Positions 33,952 to 43,399 of a stretch of DNA of 64,000 nucleotides are shown here, piece after piece. Each line of letters starts with the position of its first letter. Within the stretch, counting starts at the first letter, position 1. The DNA lies in the NCBI GenBank assembly GCA_035605695.1, contig DATNGZ010000017.1:1-64000 (forward strand), read 5' to 3'. The translations under genes were made by a program, and so were the position numbers. Below the pieces are notes generated by a model, which searched no databases, was not told the origin of the DNA, and saw only the letters and a list, made by a program, of their open reading frames with translations. The DNA is from VRUE01 sp035605695. Lineage in GTDB: Bacteria > Actinomycetota > Thermoleophilia > Solirubrobacterales > 70-9.

Positions 33952-34206
33952 TTAAGAGTCCTGAAGAACGGAAATCGTCCGACCCTTGCGGGCCGATTTG
34001 AACTCGACGACCCCAGCGCGCTTGGCAAAGATCGTGTGATCCCGGCCAAGTCCCGTTCCATCCCCAGGCCAGAACCGAGTCCCCCGCTGGCGCACGATGA
34101 TCTCGCCGCCAGAGACCTTCTGACCCGCGAAGACCTTGACCCCAAGCATGTTGGGGTTGGATTCGCGTCCGTTGCGGCTTGAGCCGAGTCCCTTCTTATG
34201 AGCCAT
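33952..34206 (-). CDS. rpmA: 50S ribosomal protein L27
   Basis: 84 residues, MAHKKGLGSSRNGRESNPNM with the full core GTRFWPGDGTGLGRDHTIFA. Starts at AHKKG directly, without the cleaved N-terminal extension of firmicutes. Overlaps the end of rplU by 11 bases. Confidence 0.97.
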   Translation of the reverse strand: MAHKKGLGSSRNGRESNPNMLGVKVFAGQKVSGGEIIVRQRGTRFWPGDGTGLGRDHTIFAKRAGVVEFKSARKGRTISVLQDS

Positions 34207-34768
34207 CGTCAGAATCCTTTTTAGCAGCCGGTTTTTTGGCGGCTGGTTTTTTGGCTTTGGCCGCAGGTTTTTTCTCGGCGGCTTTTTTCGCGGGAGCTTT
34301 TTTAGCAGCCGGTTTTTTCTCGGCTTCTTTTTTAGCCGCTGGTTTTTTCGCGGCGGCGGGTTTTTTCGCCGGCTCTTTTTTCTCAGTAGCCGGTTTCTCA
34401 GCAGCGGGTTTTTTCTCCGCCGGCTCCTCTTTTTTAGCCGCCGGCGGTTTCCGCGTCAGCAGTTTGACCTCGGTCACCTCGAGCTTGGTCAGCTCGGAGC
34501 GGTGGCCGGCGCGGCGGCGGTAGCCCTTCTTCGGCTTGTATTTGAAGACCTTGATCTTCTCGCCGCGCAGGTGCTCGGTCACGGTCGCCTCGACCTTGAC
34601 CTTCTCCAGCTCTTTGGCCTCCGCAAGGACCTCTGTATCGCGGAACATCACCGGGCGCAGGGCGACTTTGTCGCCCTCTTTCGCGCTCAGGCGATCGACG
34701 AGCAGGGACGTGCCCTTCTCGACCTTGTACTGCTTTCCACCGCTCTCTATGACTGCGTACGTGTTCAT
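34196..34768 (-). CDS. rplU: 50S ribosomal protein L21 with long lysine/alanine-rich C-terminal tail
   Basis: 190 residues. The first ~103 are ordinary L21 (MNTYAVIESGGKQYKVEKGT, KIKVFKYKPKKGYRRRAGHR, LTKLEVTEVKLL). The last ~85 are a repetitive, histone-H1-like tail of KKPAA/AAKK units ending KKDSDDGS. Nearly all Lys-Lys pairs in it are coded AAA-AAA, giving about twelve runs of six or more A in otherwise GC-rich DNA. Similar basic tails on ribosomal proteins occur in some actinobacteria. Overlaps rng and rpmA. Confidence 0.95.
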   Translation of the reverse strand: MNTYAVIESGGKQYKVEKGTSLLVDRLSAKEGDKVALRPVMFRDTEVLAEAKELEKVKVEATVTEHLRGEKIKVFKYKPKKGYRRRAGHRSELTKLEVTEVKLLTRKPPAAKKEEPAEKKPAAEKPATEKKEPAKKPAAAKKPAAKKEAEKKPAAKKAPAKKAAEKKPAAKAKKPAAKKPAAKKDSDDGS

Positions 34769-36615
34769 TCGTCCTTGCCGCTCTGAGTGGAGCGCGACCG
34801 ACCGCGACCGCCCCTGCGGCCGCGACGGCTACTGCGCGAGGGCGAGGATTCTAGCTGGGAGCCGTTCTCCTCGCCGCCTGCGGCACCGTTGGTCGCCTCG
34901 ACCCCCGGCAGCGAGGCCACCGCGGCGGCCCGCTCGACCCGCTCGATCCGCACCAGTTTGCGCTCGCCGACGAAGCGACCGCCGCCCGTGACGCTGACGA
35001 TGTAGGAGTCGACGCGGGCGATGGCGTCGTCGGCGTTGTACATGTGCGGCTCGTCGATTTTGACCAGCACCTCCTCGCCGACCTTGAAGGGCAGCGCCCG
35101 CTCCTCGATCTCGGCCCGGCTGCCGGCCTCGATCAGGTCGAAGGTCGCGATCGGCAGCGCGTCGCCGCCTTCGAAATGGAACTGCTTGCCGGTCTCGGCC
35201 TCGAGCTCAGTCAGGCCGCTATCGGGATCGATCAGCTCCGCCGCGACCTTTGGGTGGACCCGGATCAGCAGCGCCTCGGCGTCCTTGGCGCCGGTGGCGA
35301 TATCGGGCAGGCGACGCATCGCATCAAGCGCCACCGTCTCGGCCGAGAGCACGACGCCTTCGCCCTCGCAGGTGGGGCAGGGAGCGGTGAGGATCTCGCG
35401 CACGCCGTCGGTGACGTTCTGGCGGGTCATCTCGACCAGGCCGAGCGGCGAGACCTCGACCACGTAGCTCTTCGACTTATCGGTGTCGAGCGCTTTGCGC
35501 AGCGTTTTCAGCACTTTGTCGCGATTGCGGGCGCGGGCCATATCGATGAAGTCGATGACGATGATGCCGCCGATGTCACGCAGCCGCAGCTGCCGCACGG
35601 CCTCATCGGCCGCCTCGGTGTTGACCCGGGTGATCGTCTCCTCGAGCCCACCTTTACCGCGGCCGGTGAAGCTGCCGCTGTTGACGTCGATCACGGTCAG
35701 CGCCTCGGTGTAGTCGATGATCAGGTAGCCGCCCGAGGACAGGTCGACGCGGCGGCCCAGGGTCGACTGGATTTCCACGTCGATCCCCCAGCGTTCGAAC
35801 AGCGGCGTCTTGCCCTCGTAGAGCTCGACCCCGTCAACCAGCTCCGGCGCGGTGCGCTGGAAGAAGCTGGTCACCCGTTCGTACTGCTTCGGCGAGTCGA
35901 TGACCGCCTTCTCGAAGTCACTGAGGAAGACGTCGCGCAGGACCCGCACAGGCAGGTCGGCCTCTTGGAAGACGAGGTCCGGCGCCTTGGTCACCTCGGT
36001 GCGACGCTCGAGCACCTCGTTGAGCTTGTGCAGGTAGCCAATCTCACGCACGAAGTCGGCCTTTTTCGCCCCGTGGGCGGCGGTGCGGACGATCAGCCCG
36101 CCCGGGCCTTTGTAGGTTCGGTCGACCATCTTGCGCAGGCGGTCGCGCTCGGAGTCCGAGAGACGCCGGCTGACGCCGACGCCGCTGCCCTGCGCCGCGT
36201 AGACCAGGTAGCGGCCGGCGATCGAGGTGTTCATCGAGAGCCGCGCGCCCTTGGTCTTGAGCGGGTCCTTGACAACCTGGACGAGGATCTCCTGGCCGGG
36301 CTTGATCAGCTCGTCGATACGGCGGCCTTTGCCGGTGCCGCGGCCACGCTTCGGCGCCTGTTCGCCGTTGGGCAGGACGATCTCATCGACGTGCAGGAAG
36401 CCGTTGCGCTCAAGGCCGATGTCGACGAAGGCGGCCTCCATGCCGGGCAGAACGTTGTCGACCTTGCCCTTGTAGATGTTGCCGACGATCGAGCGCCGGC
36501 CGCGTCGCTCGATGTAGAGCTCCGCTACGTCGCGATTGCCGCCTTTTGTTTTCGACTCGAGGACGGCCACGCGGGTCTCGCCACGATCGGCGGAGACCAA
36601 AATTGTCTTTTTCAT
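34765..36615 (-). CDS. rng: Ribonuclease E/G
   Basis: 616 residues. MKKTILVSADRGETRVAVLE, S1 domain (IVGNIYKGKVDNVLPGMEAA), catalytic core with DVNSGSFTGRGKGGLEET and IIVIDFIDMARARNRDKVL holding the Asp metal ligands, and the Zn-link CPTCEGEG. A basic, Gly/Arg/Ser-rich tail (SSRRGRRGGRGRSRS) may bind RNA. Endonuclease in rRNA and mRNA processing. Start lies 51 bases after rodA; the end overlaps rplU as ATGA. Confidence 0.95.
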   Translation of the reverse strand: MKKTILVSADRGETRVAVLESKTKGGNRDVAELYIERRGRRSIVGNIYKGKVDNVLPGMEAAFVDIGLERNGFLHVDEIVLPNGEQAPKRGRGTGKGRRIDELIKPGQEILVQVVKDPLKTKGARLSMNTSIAGRYLVYAAQGSGVGVSRRLSDSERDRLRKMVDRTYKGPGGLIVRTAAHGAKKADFVREIGYLHKLNEVLERRTEVTKAPDLVFQEADLPVRVLRDVFLSDFEKAVIDSPKQYERVTSFFQRTAPELVDGVELYEGKTPLFERWGIDVEIQSTLGRRVDLSSGGYLIIDYTEALTVIDVNSGSFTGRGKGGLEETITRVNTEAADEAVRQLRLRDIGGIIVIDFIDMARARNRDKVLKTLRKALDTDKSKSYVVEVSPLGLVEMTRQNVTDGVREILTAPCPTCEGEGVVLSAETVALDAMRRLPDIATGAKDAEALLIRVHPKVAAELIDPDSGLTELEAETGKQFHFEGGDALPIATFDLIEAGSRAEIEERALPFKVGEEVLVKIDEPHMYNADDAIARVDSYIVSVTGGGRFVGERKLVRIERVERAAAVASLPGVEATNGAAGGEENGSQLESSPSRSSRRGRRGGRGRSRSTQSGKDE

Positions 36616-36666
36616 TGATTTAGCTCAGTTCAGAGTAGGTACGCACGTCTGGCCCCCTTCTAGGGG

Positions 36667-37863
36667 TCACCAGGCGAACCTGCCTTTCTGGCTGAGTCGC
36701 GCTTGCATGTGAATGCTCTGAAGGACGCCGAGGGCGAGGAAGGTCGCCAGTACAGACGACCCCCCATAGCTCATCAGCGGCAGGGGTATCCCGGTGATCG
36801 GCATGATCCCGAGGTTCATCCCCACGTTTACGAAGACCTGGAAGAGCAGCATGGCGGCGATGCCACCTGCCACCAGGGTCCCGTAAGAGTTCTTCGAGAG
36901 AGTCACAATCCGCAGCGCCCGCCAGATCAGCAGGGCGTATAGGGATAGGACCAACGCGGCGCCGACAAATCCATAGCGCTCACCGATCACCGCAAAGATG
37001 AAGTCGGTGTGCCGCTCAGGGACAAAGTCGAGCCGCGTTTGGGTGGCCCGATCGCCTCGGCCGGTCTTCTGACCGGAACCGATCGCGATCTTGGCCTGAT
37101 TCTGCTGGTAGCCCGCGTCGCTTGGGTCAGCGCTGGGATTCAGGAAAGAGGTGAGTCTCTCTGCCTGATAGCCCTTGAGGATCGGCGTCCCAACTGCGGG
37201 CGCCGCCACGAGGACGATCGCTGTCAATGCCACGAGGGCCGCGCCGATCACCGCGAAGTGCGTCCCACGGACGCCCCCCACGTACATCACGGCGAGGGTG
37301 ATTGCCCCGAACACCAAAGCGGTGCCGAGGTCCGGCTGCAGGAATACGAGCGCAGCCGGTGCCAGGCCGAGGCAGAGGTAGCGCACCGTGCGCTGCCTCT
37401 CCGAACCGCTCCTGGCGCCATCGATGACGAACCCGGCTAGAGCAAGCACTAGCAAGAGCTTGCCGAGCTCAGATGGCTGAAAACTGAAAAAAGGAAGTTC
37501 AAAAGAGCGCCGTGAGCCGCGCGCCGCGAATCCGAAGACGAAGACGAGCGAGATGCTGACGCAGAGGAAAGTATAGATGCCGACCCGCAGCTCGCGGAAG
37601 CGCGAGTAGTCGATGCGGGTGAGGAGGTACATGCCGACGATGCCGAGGCCAGCGTAGATGCCCTGGCGGTCGGCGAAGTAATAGGGGTCGCCGGGCACGT
37701 CGTGCAGCGTCGCCTGGCTCAGGGTGAAGACGCTGAAGACGGCGAGGGCGATGCCGGAGAGCGCCAGGGCGCCGTCCATGTAGGGCAGGCCGAGGCGCTC
37801 GGCGATGCCGGGATGAACCGCGAAGGGCTCGGGACGGCCCTGGCGGGCGCGGGTCGCGTACAT
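36667..37863 (-). CDS. rodA: Rod-shape SEDS glycosyltransferase RodA
   Basis: 398 residues with about ten transmembrane segments. SEDS signature QPSELGKLLLVLALAGFVID (~133), FLQPDLGTALVFGAITLAVM (~175) and GIPLPLMSYGGSSVLATFLA (~360). Polymerises lipid II for elongation together with PBP2, encoded directly upstream; the start overlaps the mrdA stop by one base (TGATG). Confidence 0.95.
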   Translation of the reverse strand: MYATRARQGRPEPFAVHPGIAERLGLPYMDGALALSGIALAVFSVFTLSQATLHDVPGDPYYFADRQGIYAGLGIVGMYLLTRIDYSRFRELRVGIYTFLCVSISLVFVFGFAARGSRRSFELPFFSFQPSELGKLLLVLALAGFVIDGARSGSERQRTVRYLCLGLAPAALVFLQPDLGTALVFGAITLAVMYVGGVRGTHFAVIGAALVALTAIVLVAAPAVGTPILKGYQAERLTSFLNPSADPSDAGYQQNQAKIAIGSGQKTGRGDRATQTRLDFVPERHTDFIFAVIGERYGFVGAALVLSLYALLIWRALRIVTLSKNSYGTLVAGGIAAMLLFQVFVNVGMNLGIMPITGIPLPLMSYGGSSVLATFLALGVLQSIHMQARLSQKGRFAW

Positions 37864-39728
37864 CAGCCTTTGCCTTCCGCAGAGTCCGCTTCCTTGGCGA
37901 GCCGGCCGGCGAAATACGCTTCGAGAATCTTCTTTGCCGCGGGCGCCGCCGCTTCAGCCCCGAAGCCACCTTCCTCCATCGTCACGAAGGTGACGATACG
38001 GGGATTCGGATAGGGAGCGAGGACGCCGTACCAAGACTGGTCCGCATGAGGCGGCCGCTGAGCAGTGCCGGTCTTGCCGGCAACTGGGATCGGGAAGTTG
38101 CCGAAGACGTCAAATGAGGTCCCGCCGCCATTCTGCGCGGCGTCGTGCAGGCCTTCCAGAATTGCGGCCCGGTACTCGGGGTCGATGCGAACGTGCCGGC
38201 GCGGCTTGGGGTCGAATTCCTTCAGCACCCGGCCGGCGGGGTCGTCGACCTCCTTGCCAACGTGCGGGGTGACGACGGTGCCGCCGTTGGCAAGCGTCGC
38301 GTAGGCGATCGCCATCTGCAGCGGGTTGGTCTGCAGATCGCCCTGCCCAGTGGCGAGCTGGACGTTGTCGCCGGCCGACCAGGGCCGATCGGTTTCGCCT
38401 TCCTTGTATAGCTGGTTGCGCCAGTGCTGCGAGGGCAGCAGGGTCTGGTCTTCGACCGGCAGGTCGATGCCGGTGGGCCGTCCGATGCCGAGCGCATGGG
38501 CCCAGTGCTGAAGCTCGCCGCTGTCCCACATGCGGTATCCGAGCGTGTAAAAGAAGACGTCGGAGGAGACTTCGAGCGCGGTGACGAGGCTGACCGCCCC
38601 ATTGGCGGCTTCCCCCGCGTTTTTGAATTCCTGGCCGCCGATTTCCAGCACGCCGGGGTCGTCGATCACTTCGCCCAGTGACAGTTTGCCGCTTTCAAGG
38701 GCCGCAATCGCGGTTATGAGCTTGAAGGTGGAGCCTGTCGGGTAAAGGCCGGCGGTAGCCCGGTCGACCAGCGGCGCGGCCGGGTTGAGATAGGTTTCGT
38801 CGACCTGCTTCTGGGTCAGCGGCCGGGTGAAGAGGGCCGGTTCGAAGGTCGGAAACGAGCCGAGGCCGAGGATTTCGCCTGTGTGGACGTCCATCGCAAT
38901 GAAGCCGCCGTACAGCCCCTGTTCCGCCATCGCTGCTTCGCCCGCCGCCTGCACTTTTTCGTCGATCGAGAGCTTGAGGCTGTCGCCCGGCGCCGGTGGC
39001 TTGGCGATCAGGTGGCCGTTTGGGGTCGGCTCGCCGAAGGCGTCGACCTGGACCTTGGTCAGGCCCGGCTGCCCCCGCAGGAAGCGATCGTAGGTGTCCT
39101 CGATCCCGCTTTGGCCAATCTCGTCGCCCGGCTGCAGGCCGCGAAAGCGCGACTCCTTCAATTGTTCTTTTTCGATCTCCCCAACGGTGCCGAGGATGTG
39201 CGCCGCCAGGCTCCCCTTCGGGTAGTCGCGGACGAAGACCCGCTGGGTCTCGACCCCGGGGAAGCGGTCCTGGTTCTCCTGCAGGTAGTAAACGAGGAAG
39301 TGGCCCACATCGCGTCGCAGTGTCACCGGCGCTGCCGGGGCCAGCTTCAGCTCTTCGTGCATAGTTTTTCGCACGCGGCGCAGGGTGCTGTGGGTGAGGC
39401 CGGCCAACTGCGACAGCTCGGCCCGGCGCTCGACCGGATCTTCGGGAAGTTTGCGCGGGTTGACCTGCAGCGCCAGGCTGGTGCGGTTGGCGACCAGGAC
39501 CTTGCCGTTGCGGTCGAGGATCTCGCCACGCGGAGCACTGACGCGATAGGAGCGAGTGCGGTTGTTCTTCGCTTCGGCCAAGTACTTTTCGCCGTCGAGC
39601 ACCTGCAGCAGCCAAAGGCGGAAGAAGAGAACCCCAAAGAGGACGACGGCGACTCCACCGAAGAGGGCTATACGCAGGGCCAGTCGGTTAGTCATCGCGG
39701 GGCCGCGCTCGTCGGAACGAAGATACAT
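37863..39728 (-). CDS. mrdA: Penicillin-binding protein 2 (elongation transpeptidase)
   Basis: 621 residues. Single N-terminal anchor (ALRIALFGGVAVVLFGVLFF, ~16-35), dimerisation/pedestal domain (YRVSAPRGEILDRNGKVLVA), then transpeptidase with SxxK in YPTGSTFKLITAIAAL (~335), SSDVFFYTLGYR (SxN position as SSD, common in PBP2) and KTGT in VAGKTGTAQRP (~555). Crosslinks wall during rod growth with RodA and MreBCD. Confidence 0.95.
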   Translation of the reverse strand: MYLRSDERGPAMTNRLALRIALFGGVAVVLFGVLFFRLWLLQVLDGEKYLAEAKNNRTRSYRVSAPRGEILDRNGKVLVANRTSLALQVNPRKLPEDPVERRAELSQLAGLTHSTLRRVRKTMHEELKLAPAAPVTLRRDVGHFLVYYLQENQDRFPGVETQRVFVRDYPKGSLAAHILGTVGEIEKEQLKESRFRGLQPGDEIGQSGIEDTYDRFLRGQPGLTKVQVDAFGEPTPNGHLIAKPPAPGDSLKLSIDEKVQAAGEAAMAEQGLYGGFIAMDVHTGEILGLGSFPTFEPALFTRPLTQKQVDETYLNPAAPLVDRATAGLYPTGSTFKLITAIAALESGKLSLGEVIDDPGVLEIGGQEFKNAGEAANGAVSLVTALEVSSDVFFYTLGYRMWDSGELQHWAHALGIGRPTGIDLPVEDQTLLPSQHWRNQLYKEGETDRPWSAGDNVQLATGQGDLQTNPLQMAIAYATLANGGTVVTPHVGKEVDDPAGRVLKEFDPKPRRHVRIDPEYRAAILEGLHDAAQNGGGTSFDVFGNFPIPVAGKTGTAQRPPHADQSWYGVLAPYPNPRIVTFVTMEEGGFGAEAAAPAAKKILEAYFAGRLAKEADSAEGKG

Positions 39729-39737
39729 CGGCGCCGC

Positions 39738-40286
39738 CTAGGCCCCCAGCACTCTCGGAGCGCGGCGGCGCTGCAGCTTCGGCTCCTCGACCAGCGCGGG
39801 GCGAAGCAGGCGACGCACGCCGAGGTAGATCGGCCAGCCGAGAAAGAAGGCGTAGACGCTCTTCAGCAATAGGTCGCGAATTATCAAGGTGCTGAGCGGA
39901 GCGTCAATCCCAAAGAGGAGCTGGATCACGCCGTAGCCGAGCTCGGCGAGCAGGGTCAGGCCCATGCAGAGCAGGGCCGGGACGAGCGAGCTGTGGATCT
40001 CGAAGCGCTCGCGGAAGAGGCCAGCCAGGTACCCGGTGCCGAGCAGGACCAGCGAGCTGATCCCGAGCGCCTCGACCAGTAGGCAGTCGAGGAAGAAGCC
40101 GATCCAAAAGCCACTGACGGCGCCGGTCATGCTGCCGCCCAGCAGACCCAGACAGACGACCAGGGCGGGAAGGACGTCGGGGCTGACGTGGAAGAGTTCC
40201 ACCCGGGAGAAGAAGGAGAGCTGCAAAAGCACCCCGAGCATGCAGATCGCCACGATCCGGGCGACGATCTTCGGTGTCAGGATCAT
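39738..40286 (-). CDS. mreD: Rod shape-determining protein MreD
   Basis: 182 residues, five to six transmembrane segments (KIVARIVAICMLGVLLQLSF at the start; LGWPIYLGVRRLL at the end). Position between mreC and mrdA is the main support, with the typical length and hydrophobic pattern. ATGA overlap with mreC. Confidence 0.88.
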   Translation of the reverse strand: MILTPKIVARIVAICMLGVLLQLSFFSRVELFHVSPDVLPALVVCLGLLGGSMTGAVSGFWIGFFLDCLLVEALGISSLVLLGTGYLAGLFRERFEIHSSLVPALLCMGLTLLAELGYGVIQLLFGIDAPLSTLIIRDLLLKSVYAFFLGWPIYLGVRRLLRPALVEEPKLQRRRAPRVLGA

Positions 40287-41134
40287 CCTCGCGACCCTCC
40301 GGTCAGGACCTGCACGAGGTCGAGGTTGCGCAGGTCAGCGTAGGGCCGCACCTGCACCTGTTCCTTTGCCTCCTGTTCGACGATCGAGGCCTTTGTCACT
40401 TCTCCCAACGGTAGCCCGGGCGGGAACAGTGAGGCCAGTCCCTGGGCGCGCCAGCCCGCGGTAACGACGGTGAGGCCGCCGTGCACCCGCTTGGTCGAGT
40501 CGATGAAGTCGAGGATCAGGTCTTCGGGGCTGCCGACTTCCGGCTTGATCACGCCCTGCACCCCGGCCGGCAACACCTTGGCCGAGATCGCGCTTTCGTG
40601 GTCGGTGAGCAACATCACCTGTGAAGAACCCGGCTCGACCGAGGCGATGCGGCCGACCACGCCGTCACCGCTGATCACCGGATCATCGACGTGGACACCG
40701 TCGCCGCTGCCAACGTCGATCGAGACGCTCGAGTGCCAGACGGTCGGCGAGCGGACCGTGACGCGCCCGGTCACCTCCTTGTATGGCGAGGAGGCAAGCG
40801 CCGGGCCGCGATCAAGTTCAACCAGCTTGCGCAGCTGCTCGTTCTCGTTCAGCGCCTCCTGCCCGGCCACCGCCTGTGTCCTGGCCGTCACCAGCTCCGA
40901 CTTGAGGCGGCTGTTTTCGCCGCGCGCGTCAAAGGTCTTGTCGAACCAGTCAACCAGGTCGCGGGCAGGCTTGAGGGCGCGATCGGAGACCGACTGAACC
41001 GGGCTGAAGATGGTGCTTACGCCGCGCTGCAGGCCGTTGGAGCCCTGCCCATAGGTAATCGTCAGCAGCACGAAGGAGCCGACGATCAGCAGGGCGAGCA
41101 CCGCCCTACGGCGGCGTACTTGCTTTCGATACAC
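40283..41134 (-). CDS. mreC: Rod shape-determining protein MreC
   Basis: 283 residues. Basic N-terminus, one transmembrane helix (AVLALLIVGSFVLLTITYGQ), a coiled coil (LKSELVTARTQAVAGQEALN) and the outer beta domain (GDGVHVDDPVISGDGVVGRI, TAGWRAQGLASLFPPGLPLG). Links MreB to the wall machinery outside the membrane. Confidence 0.93.
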   Translation of the reverse strand: MYRKQVRRRRAVLALLIVGSFVLLTITYGQGSNGLQRGVSTIFSPVQSVSDRALKPARDLVDWFDKTFDARGENSRLKSELVTARTQAVAGQEALNENEQLRKLVELDRGPALASSPYKEVTGRVTVRSPTVWHSSVSIDVGSGDGVHVDDPVISGDGVVGRIASVEPGSSQVMLLTDHESAISAKVLPAGVQGVIKPEVGSPEDLILDFIDSTKRVHGGLTVVTAGWRAQGLASLFPPGLPLGEVTKASIVEQEAKEQVQVRPYADLRNLDLVQVLTGGSRG

Positions 41135-41172
41135 AGTGAAGACCTAAGTTTGGGGCTTGAGATGAAGGGGAG

Positions 41173-42222
41173 CTAAGCAAAGTGCCTGGCTCTCGAATTC
41201 TGCTTGCTGGCGCGATGCATGGTCTCGAACTCCTCGAGTGAGATGCCCGAGCCCACCGCCACGCATGTCAGCGGTGACTCTGCCAGTTGACAGGGCATCT
41301 GACACTCGTCGCGGAGGCGCTGTTCGAGTCCTTGCAGCAACGCGCCGCCGCCGGCGAGGGTGATGCCGCGGTCCATGATGTCACCCGCCAGCTCCGGCGG
41401 GGTGCGGTCGAGGGTGTCCTTGACCGCCTCGACGATGTGGCCGACCGGTTCCTCGAGCGCTTTGCGGACCTCCTCGGAGCCGAGCGTGATCGTCTTCGGC
41501 AGGCCGGAGACGAGGTCGCGTCCGCGGATCTCGGAGCGCACCTCCTCGGCCAGAGGCGAGGCGGAGCCGGCCTCGAGCTTGACCTCCTCTGCGGTCTGGG
41601 TGCCGATCGCCAACTTGTAGGCGTGCTTGCAGTGGTTGACGATCGCCTCGTCGAGCTCGTCGCCGCCGACCCGGATCGATTGCGAGACGACGATGCCGCC
41701 GAGCGAGATCACCGCGACCTCGGTGGTGCCGCCGCCGACGTCGACGACCATCGAGCCGGTCGGCTCGGCGACCGGCAATCCAGCGCCGATCGCCGCCGCC
41801 ATCGGCTCCTCGATCAGGTAGGCCTGGCGGGCGCCGGCCGAGAGGCAGGCCTCCTCGACCGCCCGCTTCTCGACCCCGGTGACCCCGGAAGGCACGCAGA
41901 CGACGACGCGAGGGTGGGCGAAGCGGTTGGAGTGCACCTGTTTGATGAAGTGGCGCAGCATCTGCTCGGTGACGTCGAAATCGGCGATCACGCCGTCCTT
42001 GAGCGGGCGGATCGCGGTGATGTTGCCGGGGGTCCGGCCCAGCATCCGCTTCGCCTCGACCCCAACCGCGTGGACCTGACCGGTGTGGGTGTCGATCGCC
42101 ACAACCGAGGGCTCAGAGAGGACGATGCCGCGCCCGCGCACGTAGACCAGCGTGTTGGCCGTACCGAGGTCGACAGCCATGTCGCGGCCGCCGAGCCCTC
42201 TGAGGTAGCTGAATACGCCCAT
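41173..42222 (-). CDS. mreB: Actin-like rod shape protein MreB
   Basis: 349 residues from the ATG at 42,222 (MGVFSYLRGLGGRDMAVDLG); the frame stays open 24 codons upstream but the shorter start matches family length. DLGTANTLVYVRGRGIVLSE (phosphate 1), VVDVGGGTTEVAVISLGG (phosphate 2) and TLAGGGALLQGLEQRL (adenosine). Filaments organise the elongation complex encoded downstream. The 105-base gap before it, 42,223-42,327, probably holds the operon promoter. Confidence 0.95.
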   Translation of the reverse strand: MGVFSYLRGLGGRDMAVDLGTANTLVYVRGRGIVLSEPSVVAIDTHTGQVHAVGVEAKRMLGRTPGNITAIRPLKDGVIADFDVTEQMLRHFIKQVHSNRFAHPRVVVCVPSGVTGVEKRAVEEACLSAGARQAYLIEEPMAAAIGAGLPVAEPTGSMVVDVGGGTTEVAVISLGGIVVSQSIRVGGDELDEAIVNHCKHAYKLAIGTQTAEEVKLEAGSASPLAEEVRSEIRGRDLVSGLPKTITLGSEEVRKALEEPVGHIVEAVKDTLDRTPPELAGDIMDRGITLAGGGALLQGLEQRLRDECQMPCQLAESPLTCVAVGSGISLEEFETMHRASKQNSRARHFA

Positions 42223-42327
42223 GCTTGGACTTGCCGACTCCTGGAAATTCGCTGACTTTGCCGGGGAGAATCGCGGAACCTGCGCGGAAATCATCCCAAA
42301 CGGGACAAATGCGCCGCTTATTTCGAC

Positions 42328-42876
42328 TCAGTCCTGGTCGAAAAGTTCCGGCGCGAGATCGAACAGCAGCCCGACCGGCAACCCGACCACGTTCGAGACG
42401 CTCCCCTCGAGCCGCTCCACCAGCGTCGAACCCAGGATCTGGATCGCATAGCCACCAGAGCGCCCTTCCCACTCGCCAAAGGCGACATAACGCTCCTTCT
42501 CGGCCTCACTCAACCGCTTGAAGACCACGGTCGTGCGCTCGAGCCCGCTGCGTTCCTCTCCGTCGGTGAGGACCACTAGTCCGCTCAGCACCTCGTGAGA
42601 TCGCCCTGACATCCGGTCCAAATAGCTCCGAGCCTCAGCAGCGTCGGCAGGCTTGCCCAGCGCCTTGCCATCGAGCACCACGTCGGTGTCGCAAGCAATA
42701 ACCAGGCCATCTCGCGCCACCGCTCGGGCCTTCCGCTTGGCGTTCTCGAGCACCTCGACGTTCGGGTCTCCCCCGTAGAGCTCATCGACGCCGGAGACGA
42801 CAACCTCGAACTCGAGCCCAAGCTTCGCGAGAATCTCGCGCCTCTGCGGCGATCCGGATGCCAGCACCACGGTCAA
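42328..42876 (-). CDS. maf: Maf family nucleotide pyrophosphatase
   Basis: 182 residues from the TTG at 42,876 (MTVVLASGSPQRREILAKLG); GTG at 42,870 is also possible. Motifs: ASGSPQRREIL, ACDTDVVLDGKALGKP (~70) and GGYAIQILGSTLVERLEG (~150). Hydrolyses modified or canonical NTPs. The start is one base from element A3 and has no SD; an ATG inside A3 (42,945) is in frame, so the element may supply the N-terminus. Confidence 0.88.
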   Translation of the reverse strand: MTVVLASGSPQRREILAKLGLEFEVVVSGVDELYGGDPNVEVLENAKRKARAVARDGLVIACDTDVVLDGKALGKPADAAEARSYLDRMSGRSHEVLSGLVVLTDGEERSGLERTTVVFKRLSEAEKERYVAFGEWEGRSGGYAIQILGSTLVERLEGSVSNVVGLPVGLLFDLAPELFDQD

Positions 42877-42877
42877 A

Positions 42878-42988
42878 GGCCCGGGTGGGTGGGGTCGGAG
42901 CGTCTTGTACTTTTTCGGCGATTCATCCTCGGCGCAGCCGCCCACTCTTCACCGAAAAAGTTAAGCGGAGACCCCACCCACCCGGGCC
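42878..42988. repeat. Palindromic element A3
   Basis: Perfect 19-bp arms, GGCCCGGGTGGGTGGGGTC (42,878-42,896) and its complement (42,970-42,988), around a core with GCGTCTTGTACTTTTTCGG and CCGAAAAAGTTAAGCGGA. It sits between the ndk stop (42,992) and the maf start. Confidence 0.92.
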
Positions 42989-42991
42989 CCC

Positions 42992-43399
42992 CTACGCCAA
43001 CTCTGGAAACCAGATCCCAATCTCGCGCTCGGCCGACTCATCCGAGTCAGACCCGTGGACCATGTTGTAGGTGACCTCCAGAGCGAAGTCCCCGCGGATC
43101 GACCCGGGCGCAGCCTCGACCGGGTTGGTCGCGCCGATCAGCTGGCGCGCGGCCGCCACCGCTTCGTGACCCTCCAGCACCATCGCGACCAGGGTGCCGC
43201 CGGTGATGAAGGAGACCAGCTCGCCGAAGAAAGGCTTCTCGGTGTGCTCTTCGTAGTGCTTGTTGGCAATCGGCTCGTCCGCCCGCATTGTCTTCAGCGC
43301 CGCGATCCGCAATCCCTTGCGCTCAAAGCGGGCAATCACCTCGCCGCTCAGGGCGCGCTCAAAGGCGTCAGGCTTTACGAGGATCAGCGTCCGGCTCAC
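42992..43399 (-). CDS. ndk: Nucleoside diphosphate kinase
   Basis: 135 residues, MSRTLILVKPDAFERALSGE, with the active-site His in TYNMVHGSDSDESAEREIG. Balances NTP pools. GTG start; overlaps the end of the zinc-ribbon gene by 32 bases. Element A3 follows its stop. Confidence 0.96.
   Translation of the reverse strand: MSRTLILVKPDAFERALSGEVIARFERKGLRIAALKTMRADEPIANKHYEEHTEKPFFGELVSFITGGTLVAMVLEGHEAVAAARQLIGATNPVEAAPGSIRGDFALEVTYNMVHGSDSDESAEREIGIWFPELA

Noticed and set aside
35044..36618. Plus-strand ORF of 524 aa opposite rng
   Set aside because: Mirror of the RNase E/G codons; no family motifs.
36618..36665. tRNA-like TTTAGCTCAGTTCAGAGTAGGTAC upstream of rng
   Set aside because: Resembles a D arm, but no acceptor, anticodon or T arm can be formed around it.
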